A DNA stretch of 64,000 nt from Thomasclavelia spiroformis DSM 1552 (GCF_025149465.1 NZ_CP102275.1:2429596-2493595); one strand, 5' to 3'; numbered from the stretch's first letter, positions 10,301-18,835 are shown. Notes: generated by a model from the letters alone, not told the origin. Numbers and translations: made by a program.

Positions 10301-11613
10301 TCTTGGATTACACCATCTTTTATCTTGATTGCTTTCATATCTTGACCGCCAATATCCAAGATAAAACTTACATCTTCTTTAAAATAAGTTGCTGCTTTAT
10401 AATGAGCCATTGTTTCAACTTCACTCATATCAACTTTAAAAGCTGCTTTAATCAAGGCCTCACCATAACCAGTAACTCCACTATATGCCAAGTTAACATG
10501 AGGTGGTAAAAGATCATATACCTCTTTGATAATCTTAACAACAACATCTAATGGACTTCCTTCATTAGAATTATAAAATGAATATAATAAAGAATCATTT
10601 TCATCAATTAATACTGCTTTAGTTGTTGTTGATCCAACATCAAGTCCTAAATATACATTACCAATATAACCATTAATATCATTTTTTCTAACTTTATCTA
10701 TATAATGACGATTTATAAATTTATTTCTATCTACATCATCTTCAAATAAAGGTTCCAACGTATTTTCATGGCTTATCATACTATCATCAAGATTATCCAA
10801 TCTCTCTAATAGACCATCAATATCACTAACCTTATCTTCTTCTTTAGCTAACAATGTTGCCCCCATCGCAACAAACAATTGAGAATTATCCGGAAAAATA
10901 ACTTCATCATCTTTAAGATTCAAAGTTTCAATAAAACGTTTTCTTAACTGATCCAAGAAATATAACGGACCACCTAAAAATGCAACTTTTCCACGAATTG
11001 GCTTACCACAAGCTAATCCACTAATTGTTTGATTAATAACTGCTTGGAAAATAGAAATAGCTATATCTTCTTTATTAGCACCTTCATTAATTAAAGGCTG
11101 AACATCAGTTTTTGCAAATACTCCACAACGTGAAGCAATAGGATAAATCATCTGATAATTTTTTGCCAATTCATTCAATCCTGCTGCATCTGTTTGTAAT
11201 AACGAAGCCATTTGATCAATAAACGCTCCTGTACCACCAGCACAAGTACCATTCATTCTTTGTTCTAATGTACCTTGAAAATAAGTAATTTTAGCATCTT
11301 CGCCACCTAATTCAATGGCTACATCACATTCAGGAATATATGTTTCAATTGTCTTTGTACAAGCAATTACCTCTTGAACAAACTTAATTCCTAAATATTC
11401 AGATAGTGATAAACCTCCTGATCCTGTCATCACAGCAACAACTTTAATATTACCGAATTTTTCTTTTACTTCATTAAATAATGTTTTAATTGTTGCCTGG
11501 ATATCTGAATAATGTCTTTCATATTTCGAATAAATACAATTATCATCTTGATCTGTAATATAAATCTTTATCGTAGTTGACCCGACGTCAATTCCCATAA
11601 AATAATTCTTCAT
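7387..11613 (-). CDS. giant 2-hydroxyacyl-CoA dehydratase activase-type protein (two ASKHA ATPase domains, DUF2229, C-terminal HgdB/DCCP-like part)
   Basis: At 1408 residues it carries two BadF/BadG/HgdC-type ATPase domains in tandem. The first begins MGIDVGSTTIKIY and has Cys124 in NGTCAGGTGAF and Cys163 in SRCGVFAKTD, the pair that in HgdC holds a [4Fe-4S] cluster between subunits. The second begins LGLDVGSTTTKAVLID near residue 322 and has ACSSGCGSF and SRCTVFMNS. A DUF2229 region (about 670-890; SIPSESVCYPAKLSHGH) and a C-terminal region (GCGLDAVTSDQV, then GGGCRATNY) follow. Activases of this kind use ATP to fire low-potential electrons into a dehydratase or double-cubane partner. No separate dehydratase gene is in the window, so the partner is unknown or built in. 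It follows a MarR gene by nine bases, in one operon. Confidence 0.85.
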   Translation of the reverse strand: MKNYFMGIDVGSTTIKIYITDQDDNCIYSKYERHYSDIQATIKTLFNEVKEKFGNIKVVAVMTGSGGLSLSEYLGIKFVQEVIACTKTIETYIPECDVAIELGGEDAKITYFQGTLEQRMNGTCAGGTGAFIDQMASLLQTDAAGLNELAKNYQMIYPIASRCGVFAKTDVQPLINEGANKEDIAISIFQAVINQTISGLACGKPIRGKVAFLGGPLYFLDQLRKRFIETLNLKDDEVIFPDNSQLFVAMGATLLAKEEDKVSDIDGLLERLDNLDDSMISHENTLEPLFEDDVDRNKFINRHYIDKVRKNDINGYIGNVYLGLDVGSTTTKAVLIDENDSLLYSFYNSNEGSPLDVVVKIIKEVYDLLPPHVNLAYSGVTGYGEALIKAAFKVDMSEVETMAHYKAATYFKEDVSFILDIGGQDMKAIKIKDGVIQDILLNEACSSGCGSFIETFAKSLGYEVSEFANMALNSKAPIDLGSRCTVFMNSKVKQAQKEGAKIEDISAGLSYSVIKNALYKVIKLRSKDELGENILVQGGTFYNEAVLRAFEKEAGVNAIRPDIAGLMGAFGIARLARESYQGQPTTLLSKEELDKFSCHSEIRYCQKCTNHCMLTVSIFNDGSEFISGNRCERGANIPVPSKKLPNLFDYKYRRVFNYRSLSQEQASRGTVGIPRVLNMYENYPFWHTFFTKLGFRVVLSPRSSKSIYEKGIESIPSESVCYPAKLSHGHIEALIEKGIKYIFYPSLAYERKEFDNANNHYNCPVVTSYPEVIRNNVDNLDDNSIIYRNPFIDLSNPKTLFSNLKDELEAFNISDNDLKQAIDAGYDELSKCRKDIQEQGELVLKYIKENNMTGIVLAGRPYHVDPEINHGLADLITAEGMAVLTEDSICHLDKDLDQLRVVDQWTYHSRLYRAASYVASKSNLELIQLTSFGCGLDAVTSDQVAEILNARGKIYTLIKIDEGSNLGAIRIRIRSLKATIEKQAKNKKLIYPKYQPLKVPFTKKMKEEGYTILCPQMSPIHFQFVETAMQESGYNLVVLPSVDKGAVDAGLKYVNNDACYPSILVTGQIMEALLSGKYDLEKTAVIISQTGGGCRATNYIAFIRKALQDAGLSQIPVISANLQGLENNPGFKLTLPLVKKVIIGAMYGDLFMRVLYRVRPYEAVKGSANELYESWVKRCHENVKTGSISTFRKNVYQIVKEFDELSLLDIKKPRVGLVGEILVKFHPTANNEIVDIIEREGGEAVMPDLIDFFQYCFYSTDFENKHFHASKNAVRLCNLAVKFVDLLRYDMSKALKKSKRFDPPAKIEHLANKASTIVSIGNQTGEGWFLTGEMIELIESGAPNIVCMQPFGCLPNHVTGKGAIKALRKAYPESNIVAIDYDPGASEVNQLNRIKLMLSTAFKNMNKK

Positions 11614-11621
11614 ACTATCTC

Positions 11622-12053
11622 CTACTCCAAATTCCTTTTAACTTTACCAAGTATTTTGATTAAGTCATCGATTTCTTGCTGACTTAAACCTCTAACTAAT
11701 ATTTTTTCTAGTTCATCAATGTGTCTTTCTAAAACTTCACGATGTTCATGAGCTTTTTTAGTTAAAATAATTTTTTTTAATCGAGCATCTCGATTAATAC
11801 TTTCACGTCTTATAAAATCATGTGCTTCTAAACATTTTAAGACACCGGTTGCGCTAGAGCGCCGAATATTAAACTCTAATTCAATATCTTTTTGAAAAAC
11901 ATCATCATTTTGATGTTTATACAAATAAGCTAAAATTAAACTTTGTGGCCCTGTTAAATCATAACATTCATCACCAGAATTAATTTCATTAAAATTTCGC
12001 CCTATTAAATTAGCAAGTACCCTAATTTCCGCCCCTATTTTCTTTTTTTTCAT
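11622..12053 (-). CDS. MarR-family transcriptional regulator
   Basis: At 143 residues it has the MarR winged-helix layout: LTGPQSLILAYLYKHQ, then DVFQKDIELEFNIRRSSATGVLKCLEAHDFIRRE (described here in two parts), and the wing RDARLKKIILTKKA. The C-terminal helices would dimerise. It is the first gene of an operon with the giant activase, and it probably autoregulates through the palindrome that overlaps its own promoter. MarR proteins of this sort often sense small aromatic, fatty-acyl or redox ligands. The ligand here is unknown. ATG start at 12053 with GGGAGTG upstream. Confidence 0.9.
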   Translation of the reverse strand: MKKKKIGAEIRVLANLIGRNFNEINSGDECYDLTGPQSLILAYLYKHQNDDVFQKDIELEFNIRRSSATGVLKCLEAHDFIRRESINRDARLKKIILTKKAHEHREVLERHIDELEKILVRGLSQQEIDDLIKILGKVKRNLE

Positions 12054-12070
12054 AATTTCACTCCCAAAAT

Positions 12071-12086
12071 TGTTAGGTCGCTAACA
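12071..12086 (-). promoter_or_regulatory. palindromic operator, probably for the adjacent MarR protein
   Basis: TGTTAG-CGAC-CTAACA (minus strand) is a perfect six-base inverted repeat with a four-base centre. It begins at the -10 element and extends over the transcription start, the typical place for MarR repression. Confidence 0.6.
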
Positions 12087-12113
12087 TTATATACCATCGT
12101 CGAAAGATGTCAA
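12086..12113 (-). promoter_or_regulatory. sigma-A promoter of the marR-activase operon
   Basis: On the minus strand, consensus TTGACA (12108-12113) and consensus TATAAT (12086-12091) are spaced by 16 bases. This is one of the best promoters in the window. Its last -10 base is shared with the palindromic operator. Confidence 0.85.
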
Positions 12114-12142
12114 CTTTTTAGCTCAGAAACATTTAATAAAAA

Positions 12143-12168
12143 AAGATGAACTTATAAAGTTTCATCTT
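12143..12168 (-). terminator. terminator overlapping the end of the O-antigen-ligase-like gene
   Basis: AAGATGAA and TTCATCTT form the stem. On the minus strand it is followed by a run of seven T. It lies over the last codons and stop of the gene ending at 12152. Confidence 0.7.
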
Positions 12169-13522
12169 CTTTACCAGTATTTATTAAATTTTGATAAACA
12201 AATAGATACCCTAAAAAACACCATGCAAGTGTAGCTGACAAAGAGTAAATATAAAATACCCCATAATCAGATAAACTTCCAATAAATTCACTTAAAACAA
12301 TTACAACAAACATTTGTATAATAAAATATATTGCTTTTCCATGACTTCTTTTTAAAACATTAAAACACATCAAAACACATTTGATAAAGAAAATCACAAA
12401 TAACACAAACCCAATGATTCCTGTAGCTACTAATGTTTCCAAAAAAACATTATGACTATGAACAACTTGTACTGCCCAATATTCTAAAATATTTGTTTCC
12501 TGACTACCAATCTTTTTAAAATTATTAGCTCCAACTCCTATTAATGGGTTTGTTTTCCAAACTTCAAAAGCAGTTTTTGTTAGTGATATTCTTCCATTTG
12601 ATACATCATCAATTATTGTTAATCCTTTGTTAAAGTCTTCTTGATTCCCTGATACTAATAAATGCATCGCTTCTTCAAGCTTACCAATTTGAAAACGGCT
12701 AGTTTCTTCAGTTGTAAATCCTTGAAACATTGGCACAATTTCAGTAATTTGTTGACCAAAAATACTTAAAAAAACAATTATACAAGATAGTGATACTATA
12801 AATAAAACCTTCTTATAAGTTGCATATACTTTCCGTCTAATTAAAAAATAATAAATAATCATTAAAATCATTACAATTAAAATAATTAATGCTGTTCGGC
12901 ATTTCGTTAAAAGAATATATACTATCTGTATTCCAATGTTTATTAAATACCAAAACTTATACTTAAACTTTTGCCTAATTGCAATTAACGCTAAGACAAT
13001 CGTAATACAAGCTAAAAATGCTGCTGGATTACTATTAAAATACACACCACACAATCGACTACCAACCATTCCTAAATTCCATCCATTAGCGACATCTGAA
13101 AAATCAATTACATACATACAAATAGAAACAAACGATGCCACTCCAACTAGAACATTAACCAAAGGAATAATTAACTTAACTTCATCAATAATGTCATTCT
13201 TATTCATTGAGGCTCGATTCCCAAAAATCAGCACATATATAACCATTTGCATTAAAGCGATAACATAAGAATTAAAATCACTATAATTATTTAAAAAAGT
13301 TGCTATTAGTAAAATAATACCTTGCATGACCATCAAAATATTATAATTACTTCTTAATTTAAATTCACCTTTATATAAATCATATCCAATAATTAATATC
13401 GCCCAAATTAATAACGGCACAAACATATAATTTACACCAACACCAAAATAACCTAATGCCAGTGTATTAATAAACATATATACAATAAAACATAACTTAT
13501 AATATTTTCGATTAAAAAGCAT
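12152..13522 (-). CDS. O-antigen ligase / polymerase family membrane protein
   Basis: At 456 residues with about eleven to twelve hydrophobic segments, it shows the WaaL/Wzy pattern: CRTALIILIVM in the middle, a large extracellular loop (about residues 240-340, with VSNGRISLTKTAFEVWKTNP and IGVGANNFKKIG), then VVHSHNVFLETLVATGIIGF, where the His is the conserved catalytic-type residue. Such proteins polymerise glycans or transfer them to a carrier. In a Gram-positive this would be a capsule or secondary wall polymer. It lies next to an LCP ligase, which fits wall-glycan assembly. A second, plus-strand member lies at 23352. Confidence 0.8.
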   Translation of the reverse strand: MLFNRKYYKLCFIVYMFINTLALGYFGVGVNYMFVPLLIWAILIIGYDLYKGEFKLRSNYNILMVMQGIILLIATFLNNYSDFNSYVIALMQMVIYVLIFGNRASMNKNDIIDEVKLIIPLVNVLVGVASFVSICMYVIDFSDVANGWNLGMVGSRLCGVYFNSNPAAFLACITIVLALIAIRQKFKYKFWYLINIGIQIVYILLTKCRTALIILIVMILMIIYYFLIRRKVYATYKKVLFIVSLSCIIVFLSIFGQQITEIVPMFQGFTTEETSRFQIGKLEEAMHLLVSGNQEDFNKGLTIIDDVSNGRISLTKTAFEVWKTNPLIGVGANNFKKIGSQETNILEYWAVQVVHSHNVFLETLVATGIIGFVLFVIFFIKCVLMCFNVLKRSHGKAIYFIIQMFVVIVLSEFIGSLSDYGVFYIYSLSATLAWCFLGYLFVYQNLINTGKEDETL

Positions 13523-13584
13523 TTTTCTCTATCTCCAATTAATAGTCTTATTATACCATGATTATTACAAAATAAAATAAAAAA

Positions 13585-13606
13585 AGGAGTTTGTAATTAA
13601 ACTCCT
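13585..13606 (-). terminator. terminator of the LCP gene
   Basis: AGGAGTTT and AAACTCCT pair around a six-base loop, followed by a T-run on the minus strand. It includes the first two bases of the LCP stop codon. Confidence 0.75.
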
Positions 13607-15098
13607 AATGTGCCAATCCTTCCAATTCACTATCTGTAATCTTTTTACCTTCTTCAACTTTATTAATCAATTTACGAACTCTTTTAATATGGCTATTAAA
13701 TGGCTTCATAACATCAGATTTTGTTCCATACATTGAATAAGTTTCATAACAATCATAATATTCACCTTCAATTTGAACATTGATAATATTCCAGTCAGCC
13801 ATATCATCCAATTGCATATTCAATAAAGAACGAATCTCATCACTTGTCATATCTGTTTCAAAAGTTCCTTCAAGAGCAGTTAATATTCTATCAAAATTAG
13901 TAATAATTTTAGGTGATAATGCTTTATCAATCAAGGCACTTAATACTTTTTGTTGATTTCTTCCACGGGCAAAATCACCTGCTTTTAAACGCTTACGTTC
14001 TCTTACAAAACATAAAGCCATGTCGCCATCCATCTCATTTAATCCTTTTACTATATGATAATTCCCATGCAAAGTATCAAATTCCTCATCAGATTCAACT
14101 GTTATCCCTCCTAAAGCATCAACAATATTAGTCATCCCACTAAAATTAGTTCTTACGAAATAATTGATTTCCATATCTAATAAATCTTGAATCGTATTAA
14201 TTGTTTCAGCCGTACCATAATTACCTGTATGTGTCAGTTTATCTAATTCACCATTACTATGCAAATTGATCTCACAATCACGAGGGATACTTGTCATTAA
14301 AATTTGTTTTGTCTTAGGATTTACAGTAACAATTAAATTTACATCACTACGAGAAACCGTATTTAGACTTCCATAAACATCTATTCCTGTAACATACACT
14401 GAAAAAGGTTTTTCAGTAACATCTGTTTTTTTAGTTGTAACTTCCAATTTAGCGTCATAAGAATAAGATGTAATAATTTTAGTTTCATTATCAAAGTTTT
14501 CATGATTTACTTGAAGTTGACTTCTAAATTGTTCCCCAACAACAATACAATCAACTTCTTTATTATATAAAGCATCAGCTAATTGAATATATGCATCATA
14601 TTTAGTATATTCTTGTTGGCCAATTTCATCTTCCATATCTGCAAGAGCAGTTGTTAAAGTTTTAGAATCTTTTTCATAACAAACCCCAAATTTTTTTCCG
14701 TCTAAACTTTTTTTATTTATATCACTATCTTTTAAAGCAATGACAGAAATTACATATTTTTGACCAACTGCATCACTTACTTTATCAATAAAATTATCAC
14801 TACGAATTAACATTGTACACCCAAGTACCAATGCAATACTAAGCAATAAACTAATAATTTTTGTAATTATACTTCGTTTACTTGTTGCTCCATTTTCTGA
14901 CCTTTTTTCACCACTATAAATAATGCCAAAAAAACTAACTAATAATATTAATAAAGCAATAATTATACCAATTATATATTTCATTGGAATTAATTTTAAT
15001 TTAAAACAAAAATATACTGCAACTATAGAAATTATTAATTGAATTCCTAAAATTACATATTTAGAAGTAATAATTTTAAAAAATTTATTATCTTTCAC
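13605..15098 (-). CDS. LytR-CpsA-Psr (LCP) family wall-polymer ligase
   Basis: Attaches teichoic-acid- or capsule-type polymers from a lipid carrier to peptidoglycan on the outer face of the membrane. The N-terminus has three hydrophobic segments (about residues 10-30, 38-58, 75-98). A region of about 120 residues resembling a periplasmic-binding-type accessory domain follows. The LCP domain then shows TSIPRDCEI with the phosphate-binding Arg, KLTHTGNYG, VDALGGITV, CFVRERKRL and DFARGRNQQKVL. The length of 497 residues is on the long side because of the accessory domain. It is a single gene flanked by terminators, among other envelope genes. Confidence 0.92.
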   Translation of the reverse strand: MKDNKFFKIITSKYVILGIQLIISIVAVYFCFKLKLIPMKYIIGIIIALLILLVSFFGIIYSGEKRSENGATSKRSIITKIISLLLSIALVLGCTMLIRSDNFIDKVSDAVGQKYVISVIALKDSDINKKSLDGKKFGVCYEKDSKTLTTALADMEDEIGQQEYTKYDAYIQLADALYNKEVDCIVVGEQFRSQLQVNHENFDNETKIITSYSYDAKLEVTTKKTDVTEKPFSVYVTGIDVYGSLNTVSRSDVNLIVTVNPKTKQILMTSIPRDCEINLHSNGELDKLTHTGNYGTAETINTIQDLLDMEINYFVRTNFSGMTNIVDALGGITVESDEEFDTLHGNYHIVKGLNEMDGDMALCFVRERKRLKAGDFARGRNQQKVLSALIDKALSPKIITNFDRILTALEGTFETDMTSDEIRSLLNMQLDDMADWNIINVQIEGEYYDCYETYSMYGTKSDVMKPFNSHIKRVRKLINKVEEGKKITDSELEGLAH

Positions 15099-15176
15099 AC
15101 TTCCACCTCAATTCAATTATAGTCTACCCTATAATACCTAAAATATCACTATTCGTCAAATTATAATCATAATTAA

Positions 15177-15200
15177 AAGCATAGACAAACGTCTATGCTT
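15177..15200 (-). terminator. terminator after the sortase gene
   Basis: AAGCATAGAC-AAAC-GTCTATGCTT is a perfect ten-base stem with a four-base loop, followed on the minus strand by TTTAATTAT. It closes the ychF-sortase transcript. Confidence 0.8.
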
Positions 15201-15206
15201 CATAAA

Positions 15207-16013
15207 CTATTCCTCCATTTTATCAACTTTTGGATCTATACCAGCTTTATCTAAAACTGCATGAACAACATTACGTTCACCACTATCACTTCCACGAGAA
15301 GTACAAGTAGATAAAGTAATAACTGGGTTATTCAATGTTTTATCAAAATCAACTTCGATACTACTAGTTTTTAGCATTTCTTCATAAAAAGCTTGAATAT
15401 CAGTAATTGCTGTATTATATAATACACTTTTTTCTGGAATAATATGGGCTGCAACTACTTTATAACGGCTAACTGTTCCATCAGGTAAATAAATGTATAC
15501 ATAAGGATGTTCGTTAGCAAACTCTTGTTTAGTATATGATTTGATATTGTTAAACATTGAGCCATTATTCATATTATGACCATAAATAACCGTATTTAAA
15601 TCAACAAATGGATTTTCATTTTCACTTGCAATAAAAATAGATCCCGCTCTAAATTCTTTTTTATCAATATCACTATGAATATAAGTATCATTAGTTTCAC
15701 CTTGTAAAATTGGATAACTAACTCTTGTATCTGGGATATCTATCCATCCTTTAACATCTGGATTTCTTTTTAAAAGAGCGTCAAAATCAATTTTTTTATA
15801 AGCCCCTTCTTCCTCAGTTGCTTCAGTTACATAAGTTTCTTCAATTTTTTTATTACTATCATCCATCTGTTTATATTCTAAAAAAATAGATCCTAAATTA
15901 TATGCACTATAACAAAAAACACAAACACATATTAATAATACAATTCTTCTTAACAAATCTTTAAAACCAGTTGGTTTAATTCTTTCAACAAAACTTTTTC
16001 TATACTTAGCCAT
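15207..16013 (-). CDS. srtB: class B sortase
   Basis: Membrane-anchored cysteine transpeptidase that cuts a C-terminal sorting motif and links the protein to the wall. The N-terminal membrane segment is at about residues 23-45. The catalytic triad is visible: His146 in VIYGHNMNNG, Cys237 in ITLSTCTSRG and Arg247 in SGERNVVHA. The layout GWIDIPDTRVSYPILQG with a long beta6/7 helix insertion and the TLSTC motif is that of the class B family. The gene starts on the base where ychF stops and has no substrate gene next to it, so it may serve dispersed substrates. Three proteins ending in a KTGD-type signal are found elsewhere in the window. The link is inference. Confidence 0.9.
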   Translation of the reverse strand: MAKYRKSFVERIKPTGFKDLLRRIVLLICVCVFCYSAYNLGSIFLEYKQMDDSNKKIEETYVTEATEEEGAYKKIDFDALLKRNPDVKGWIDIPDTRVSYPILQGETNDTYIHSDIDKKEFRAGSIFIASENENPFVDLNTVIYGHNMNNGSMFNNIKSYTKQEFANEHPYVYIYLPDGTVSRYKVVAAHIIPEKSVLYNTAITDIQAFYEEMLKTSSIEVDFDKTLNNPVITLSTCTSRGSDSGERNVVHAVLDKAGIDPKVDKMEE

Positions 16014-17113
16014 TATACATTAAACTTAAACAACATGATGTCTCCATCTTGACCAACATATTGCTTTCCTTCCTGTCGAATTTTACCAGCTTCTTTTAAT
16101 GCATGTTCGCTGCCGTATTCAACTAAATCATCAAAACTATATGTTTCTGCTTTAATAAATCCTCTTTGAAAATCACTATGAATAATTCCTGCCATCTCTG
16201 GAGCTGTCATTCCTTCTTTAAATGTCCAAGCTCTCACTTCTTGGATTCCTGCTGTAAAATAAGTTCTTAATCCTAGTAATTTATATGCTTCCTTAATTAA
16301 TTTATCAAGTCCACTTTCTTCAATTCCAAGTTCTTGTAAAAACATATCTTTTTCAGCTTTATCCATTCCTACTAATTCACTTTCAATTTTTGCACAAATT
16401 GGTACCACATCAGCGCCCTCATTAGTTGCAAATTCAACAACTTTAACATAATGAGGATTACTATTTGGATCTTCTAAATCTTCTTCTCCAAGATTAGCAA
16501 CATATATAATTGGTTTCATTGTAAGTAAAGTATATTGCTTTACAATAGCCATTTCTTCTTTTGAAAAATCAATTATTCTTGCTGGTTTATTTGCTTCAAG
16601 TGTTGCTTTTAACTTTTCTAAAATTGCAAGTTCAACTTTAGCATCTTTATCACCAGATTGTGCTTTTTTACCTAAACGCCCAATTCTTCTTTCCACTGTT
16701 TCTAAATCTGCAAAAATCAATTCTAAATTAATAGTTTCAATATCTCTAATTGGATCAACATCACCATCTACATGGGTAACATCTTTATCTCTAAAACATC
16801 TTACTACTTCACAAATTGCATCTGTTTCTCGAATATTACCTAAAAATTTATTTCCTAAACCTTCCCCTCTACTTGCTCCTTTTACAAGACCAGCAATATC
16901 AGTAAAACCAAAAGTTGTAGGAACTGTTTTTTTCGGTTTAATTAATTCTGTTAATTTTTCTAATCGATAATCAGGTACTTCTACTACCCCGACATTAGGA
17001 TCGATTGTTGCAAACGGATAGTTTGCTGCTTCTACTTGTGCATTTGTTATTGCATTAAATAACGTCGACTTACCAACATTCGGTAATCCTACAATTCCTG
17101 CTGTTAATGCCAT
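16013..17113 (-). CDS. ychF: ribosome-binding ATPase YchF (Obg/OLA family)
   Basis: At 366 residues, the normal length. The P-loop GLPNVGKSTLFNA is at residues 8-20, the G2/G3 region is NVGVVEVPDYRL and DIAGLVKGASRGEGLGNKFL, the non-standard specificity motif is in IIYVANLGEED, and the C-terminal TGS domain covers IQEVRAWTFKEGMTAPEMAGIIHSDF (cited in part). YchF hydrolyses ATP rather than GTP and acts on the ribosome in start selection and stress. It overlaps the sortase gene by one base, so both are probably read from one transcript, although no functional link is known. Confidence 0.96.
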   Translation of the reverse strand: MALTAGIVGLPNVGKSTLFNAITNAQVEAANYPFATIDPNVGVVEVPDYRLEKLTELIKPKKTVPTTFGFTDIAGLVKGASRGEGLGNKFLGNIRETDAICEVVRCFRDKDVTHVDGDVDPIRDIETINLELIFADLETVERRIGRLGKKAQSGDKDAKVELAILEKLKATLEANKPARIIDFSKEEMAIVKQYTLLTMKPIIYVANLGEEDLEDPNSNPHYVKVVEFATNEGADVVPICAKIESELVGMDKAEKDMFLQELGIEESGLDKLIKEAYKLLGLRTYFTAGIQEVRAWTFKEGMTAPEMAGIIHSDFQRGFIKAETYSFDDLVEYGSEHALKEAGKIRQEGKQYVGQDGDIMLFKFNV

Positions 17114-17303
17114 TTATATCACTCCATTCATATGCTCTTATATTCTACATTAATCTACTATAAAAATGCAAGTTTGTTTACTTAGTTTCCTCTTTTTTAC
17201 ATAATTACTCACTAATAAATATTATAAATAATATTTTAAAATAAAATTTATTCCTATATAATAAAAATATATTTCTTATATCTTATAAAACCTAGGAGAA
17301 CTT

Positions 17304-17783
17304 ATGGAAACTTTTTATCAAACAATATTAACATATATTCATAATCACTCAAAACTAAAAAAAATAATAATTATACTATCTCAGTATACTCCGATAATTA
17401 CTTTTATTGTCTACCCTAGTCTAATTATTTATTTATTTTTTGCAAAAAGTCCCTTGCTTTTAGAAACTATACTCCGTCCACTAAGTGCCTTTATTTTAGT
17501 TACTCTAATTAGAAAAATAATTAATCGTAAACGTCCTTACGAAACAATAGATATTATCCCCCTTAGTAAACATAAACAAGGAGAATCATTTCCTAGTAGA
17601 CATACTGTTAGTGCTTTTGCAATTGCCTTTGCCTGTTTAAATGTAAATGTAACATTAGGCGGTTTCATGGTCATTTTAGCAATTATAATTGCTAGTACAA
17701 GAGTTCTATGCGGTGTACATTATTTAAGTGATGTTATTAGTGCTATAGTAATTGCACTAATAATTGCTTTAATCAAAATATAA
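17304..17783 (+). CDS. PAP2-family membrane phosphatase
   Basis: The 159-residue membrane protein carries the three acid-phosphatase signatures: KIINRKRPYE (KX6RP), ESFPSRHTVSAFA (PSxH with the general acid His) and STRVLCGVHYLSDV (SRX5HX3D, with Thr-Arg here). It probably dephosphorylates undecaprenyl pyrophosphate or another lipid phosphate on the outer leaflet, supplying carrier lipid to wall synthesis. AGGAGAA lies upstream of the ATG. The next gene follows after 15 bases with its own AAGGAG, so the two form an operon. Confidence 0.9.
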   Translation: METFYQTILTYIHNHSKLKKIIIILSQYTPIITFIVYPSLIIYLFFAKSPLLLETILRPLSAFILVTLIRKIINRKRPYETIDIIPLSKHKQGESFPSRHTVSAFAIAFACLNVNVTLGGFMVILAIIIASTRVLCGVHYLSDVISAIVIALIIALIKI

Positions 17784-17798
17784 AAAAAGGAGAATAAA

Positions 17799-18788
17799 AT
17801 GAAACATGATTTAAATATTTGGAAAAAATTATATGATGTAGTTAATCAATGGAAAATAAGTAAACCATGGCAAAAGATTTGGAGTAATGATTGGATTAAA
17901 ATAGATTTATCTGATGATAATTACTATTGTTCTATTATGGGTAAAATGGGTGATTGTATTGGATTATCCATTTACCAAGGTGATGATGGATTAAGGGATT
18001 TAGAATCTCTTTTAATCGAACAGGTAGATTCTAGTGTTACAAATTATATAATGCATGATCAAACTTGCTTAGTTTTTTATTTAGGTAATCGTATTGAAGT
18101 ACCAAAACAGCAAAAAGAAATAATTAAAGAATTAGGTTTAAGATATCGCGGTAATGGTAATTGGCCATATTTTCTATCTTATAAAAAACGCTTTATTCCT
18201 AATCATATCAATGATAGTCAAGCCCGAATTTTAGTTCAAGTAATGCAACAATTACTAGAAATTACTGATTTATATGATAAAAAAGAAATTGATGTTAAAT
18301 TCGATAAAGATGAAATGATAAATGCCTATCAAAAAGGTAATCAGTGGTATTATGAACCTATAATTATCCCTCAATTAGATAAATTTATAAGCGTTGAATT
18401 ATCAGATGAAAATGAAAAACAAAAAATTATTAATCAACATTATAATAACAATAACTTAATTATTGATTTTGTTTATTTAAACACCCCAATAGATGATAAA
18501 AATTACGACCGCCCTGTTAACCCTTTATTATTTATCGTTCTTGATGAAACTTCGCAAATGATTATTTATAATCACATGTTATCTCCAGAAGAAGATGAAA
18601 TTGAAGTTGTCTTATTTTTCTTATGTAGTTATATTTTAGAAGATGGTATCCCGCAAACGATCTTTATTCGTAATCCTAGCATTTGGTGTGCTATCAAAAA
18701 TTTATGTGAATGTTGTAAAATTCATTTACAACTTACACCATTACCAATGATTGATTATATCGTTAATGATATGAAATCAATGTTCTAA
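17799..18788 (+). CDS. DUF7309/DUF6930-like protein of unknown function
   Basis: A 329-residue soluble protein with no signal peptide. The first half (IDLSDDNYYCSIMGKMGD, LSIYQGDDGLRDLE) matches my memory of the DUF7309 pattern, in which an enzyme-like or SMI1-like fold reads IGYCSIMG...ALAVYLG. The second half (LLFIVLDETSQMIIYNHM then DGIPQTIFIRNPS) matches the DUF6930 pattern. These often occur together, sometimes near SEC-C or plasmid-like proteins, and have no known activity. It is co-transcribed with the PAP2 phosphatase gene and followed by a shared bidirectional terminator. The family assignment is from memory of motif shape. Confidence 0.6.
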   Translation: MKHDLNIWKKLYDVVNQWKISKPWQKIWSNDWIKIDLSDDNYYCSIMGKMGDCIGLSIYQGDDGLRDLESLLIEQVDSSVTNYIMHDQTCLVFYLGNRIEVPKQQKEIIKELGLRYRGNGNWPYFLSYKKRFIPNHINDSQARILVQVMQQLLEITDLYDKKEIDVKFDKDEMINAYQKGNQWYYEPIIIPQLDKFISVELSDENEKQKIINQHYNNNNLIIDFVYLNTPIDDKNYDRPVNPLLFIVLDETSQMIIYNHMLSPEEDEIEVVLFFLCSYILEDGIPQTIFIRNPSIWCAIKNLCECCKIHLQLTPLPMIDYIVNDMKSMF

Positions 18789-18801
18789 CTTTATCGTAAA
18801 T

Positions 18802-18832
18802 AAAACAGTAGCAAAGCGCTACTGTTTTATTT
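18802..18832. terminator. bidirectional terminator
   Basis: AAAACAGTAGC and GCTACTGTTTT form an eleven-base stem around AAAGC. T-rich flanks on both strands serve the convergent genes ending at 18788 and 18836. Confidence 0.8.
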
Positions 18833-18835
18833 ATG

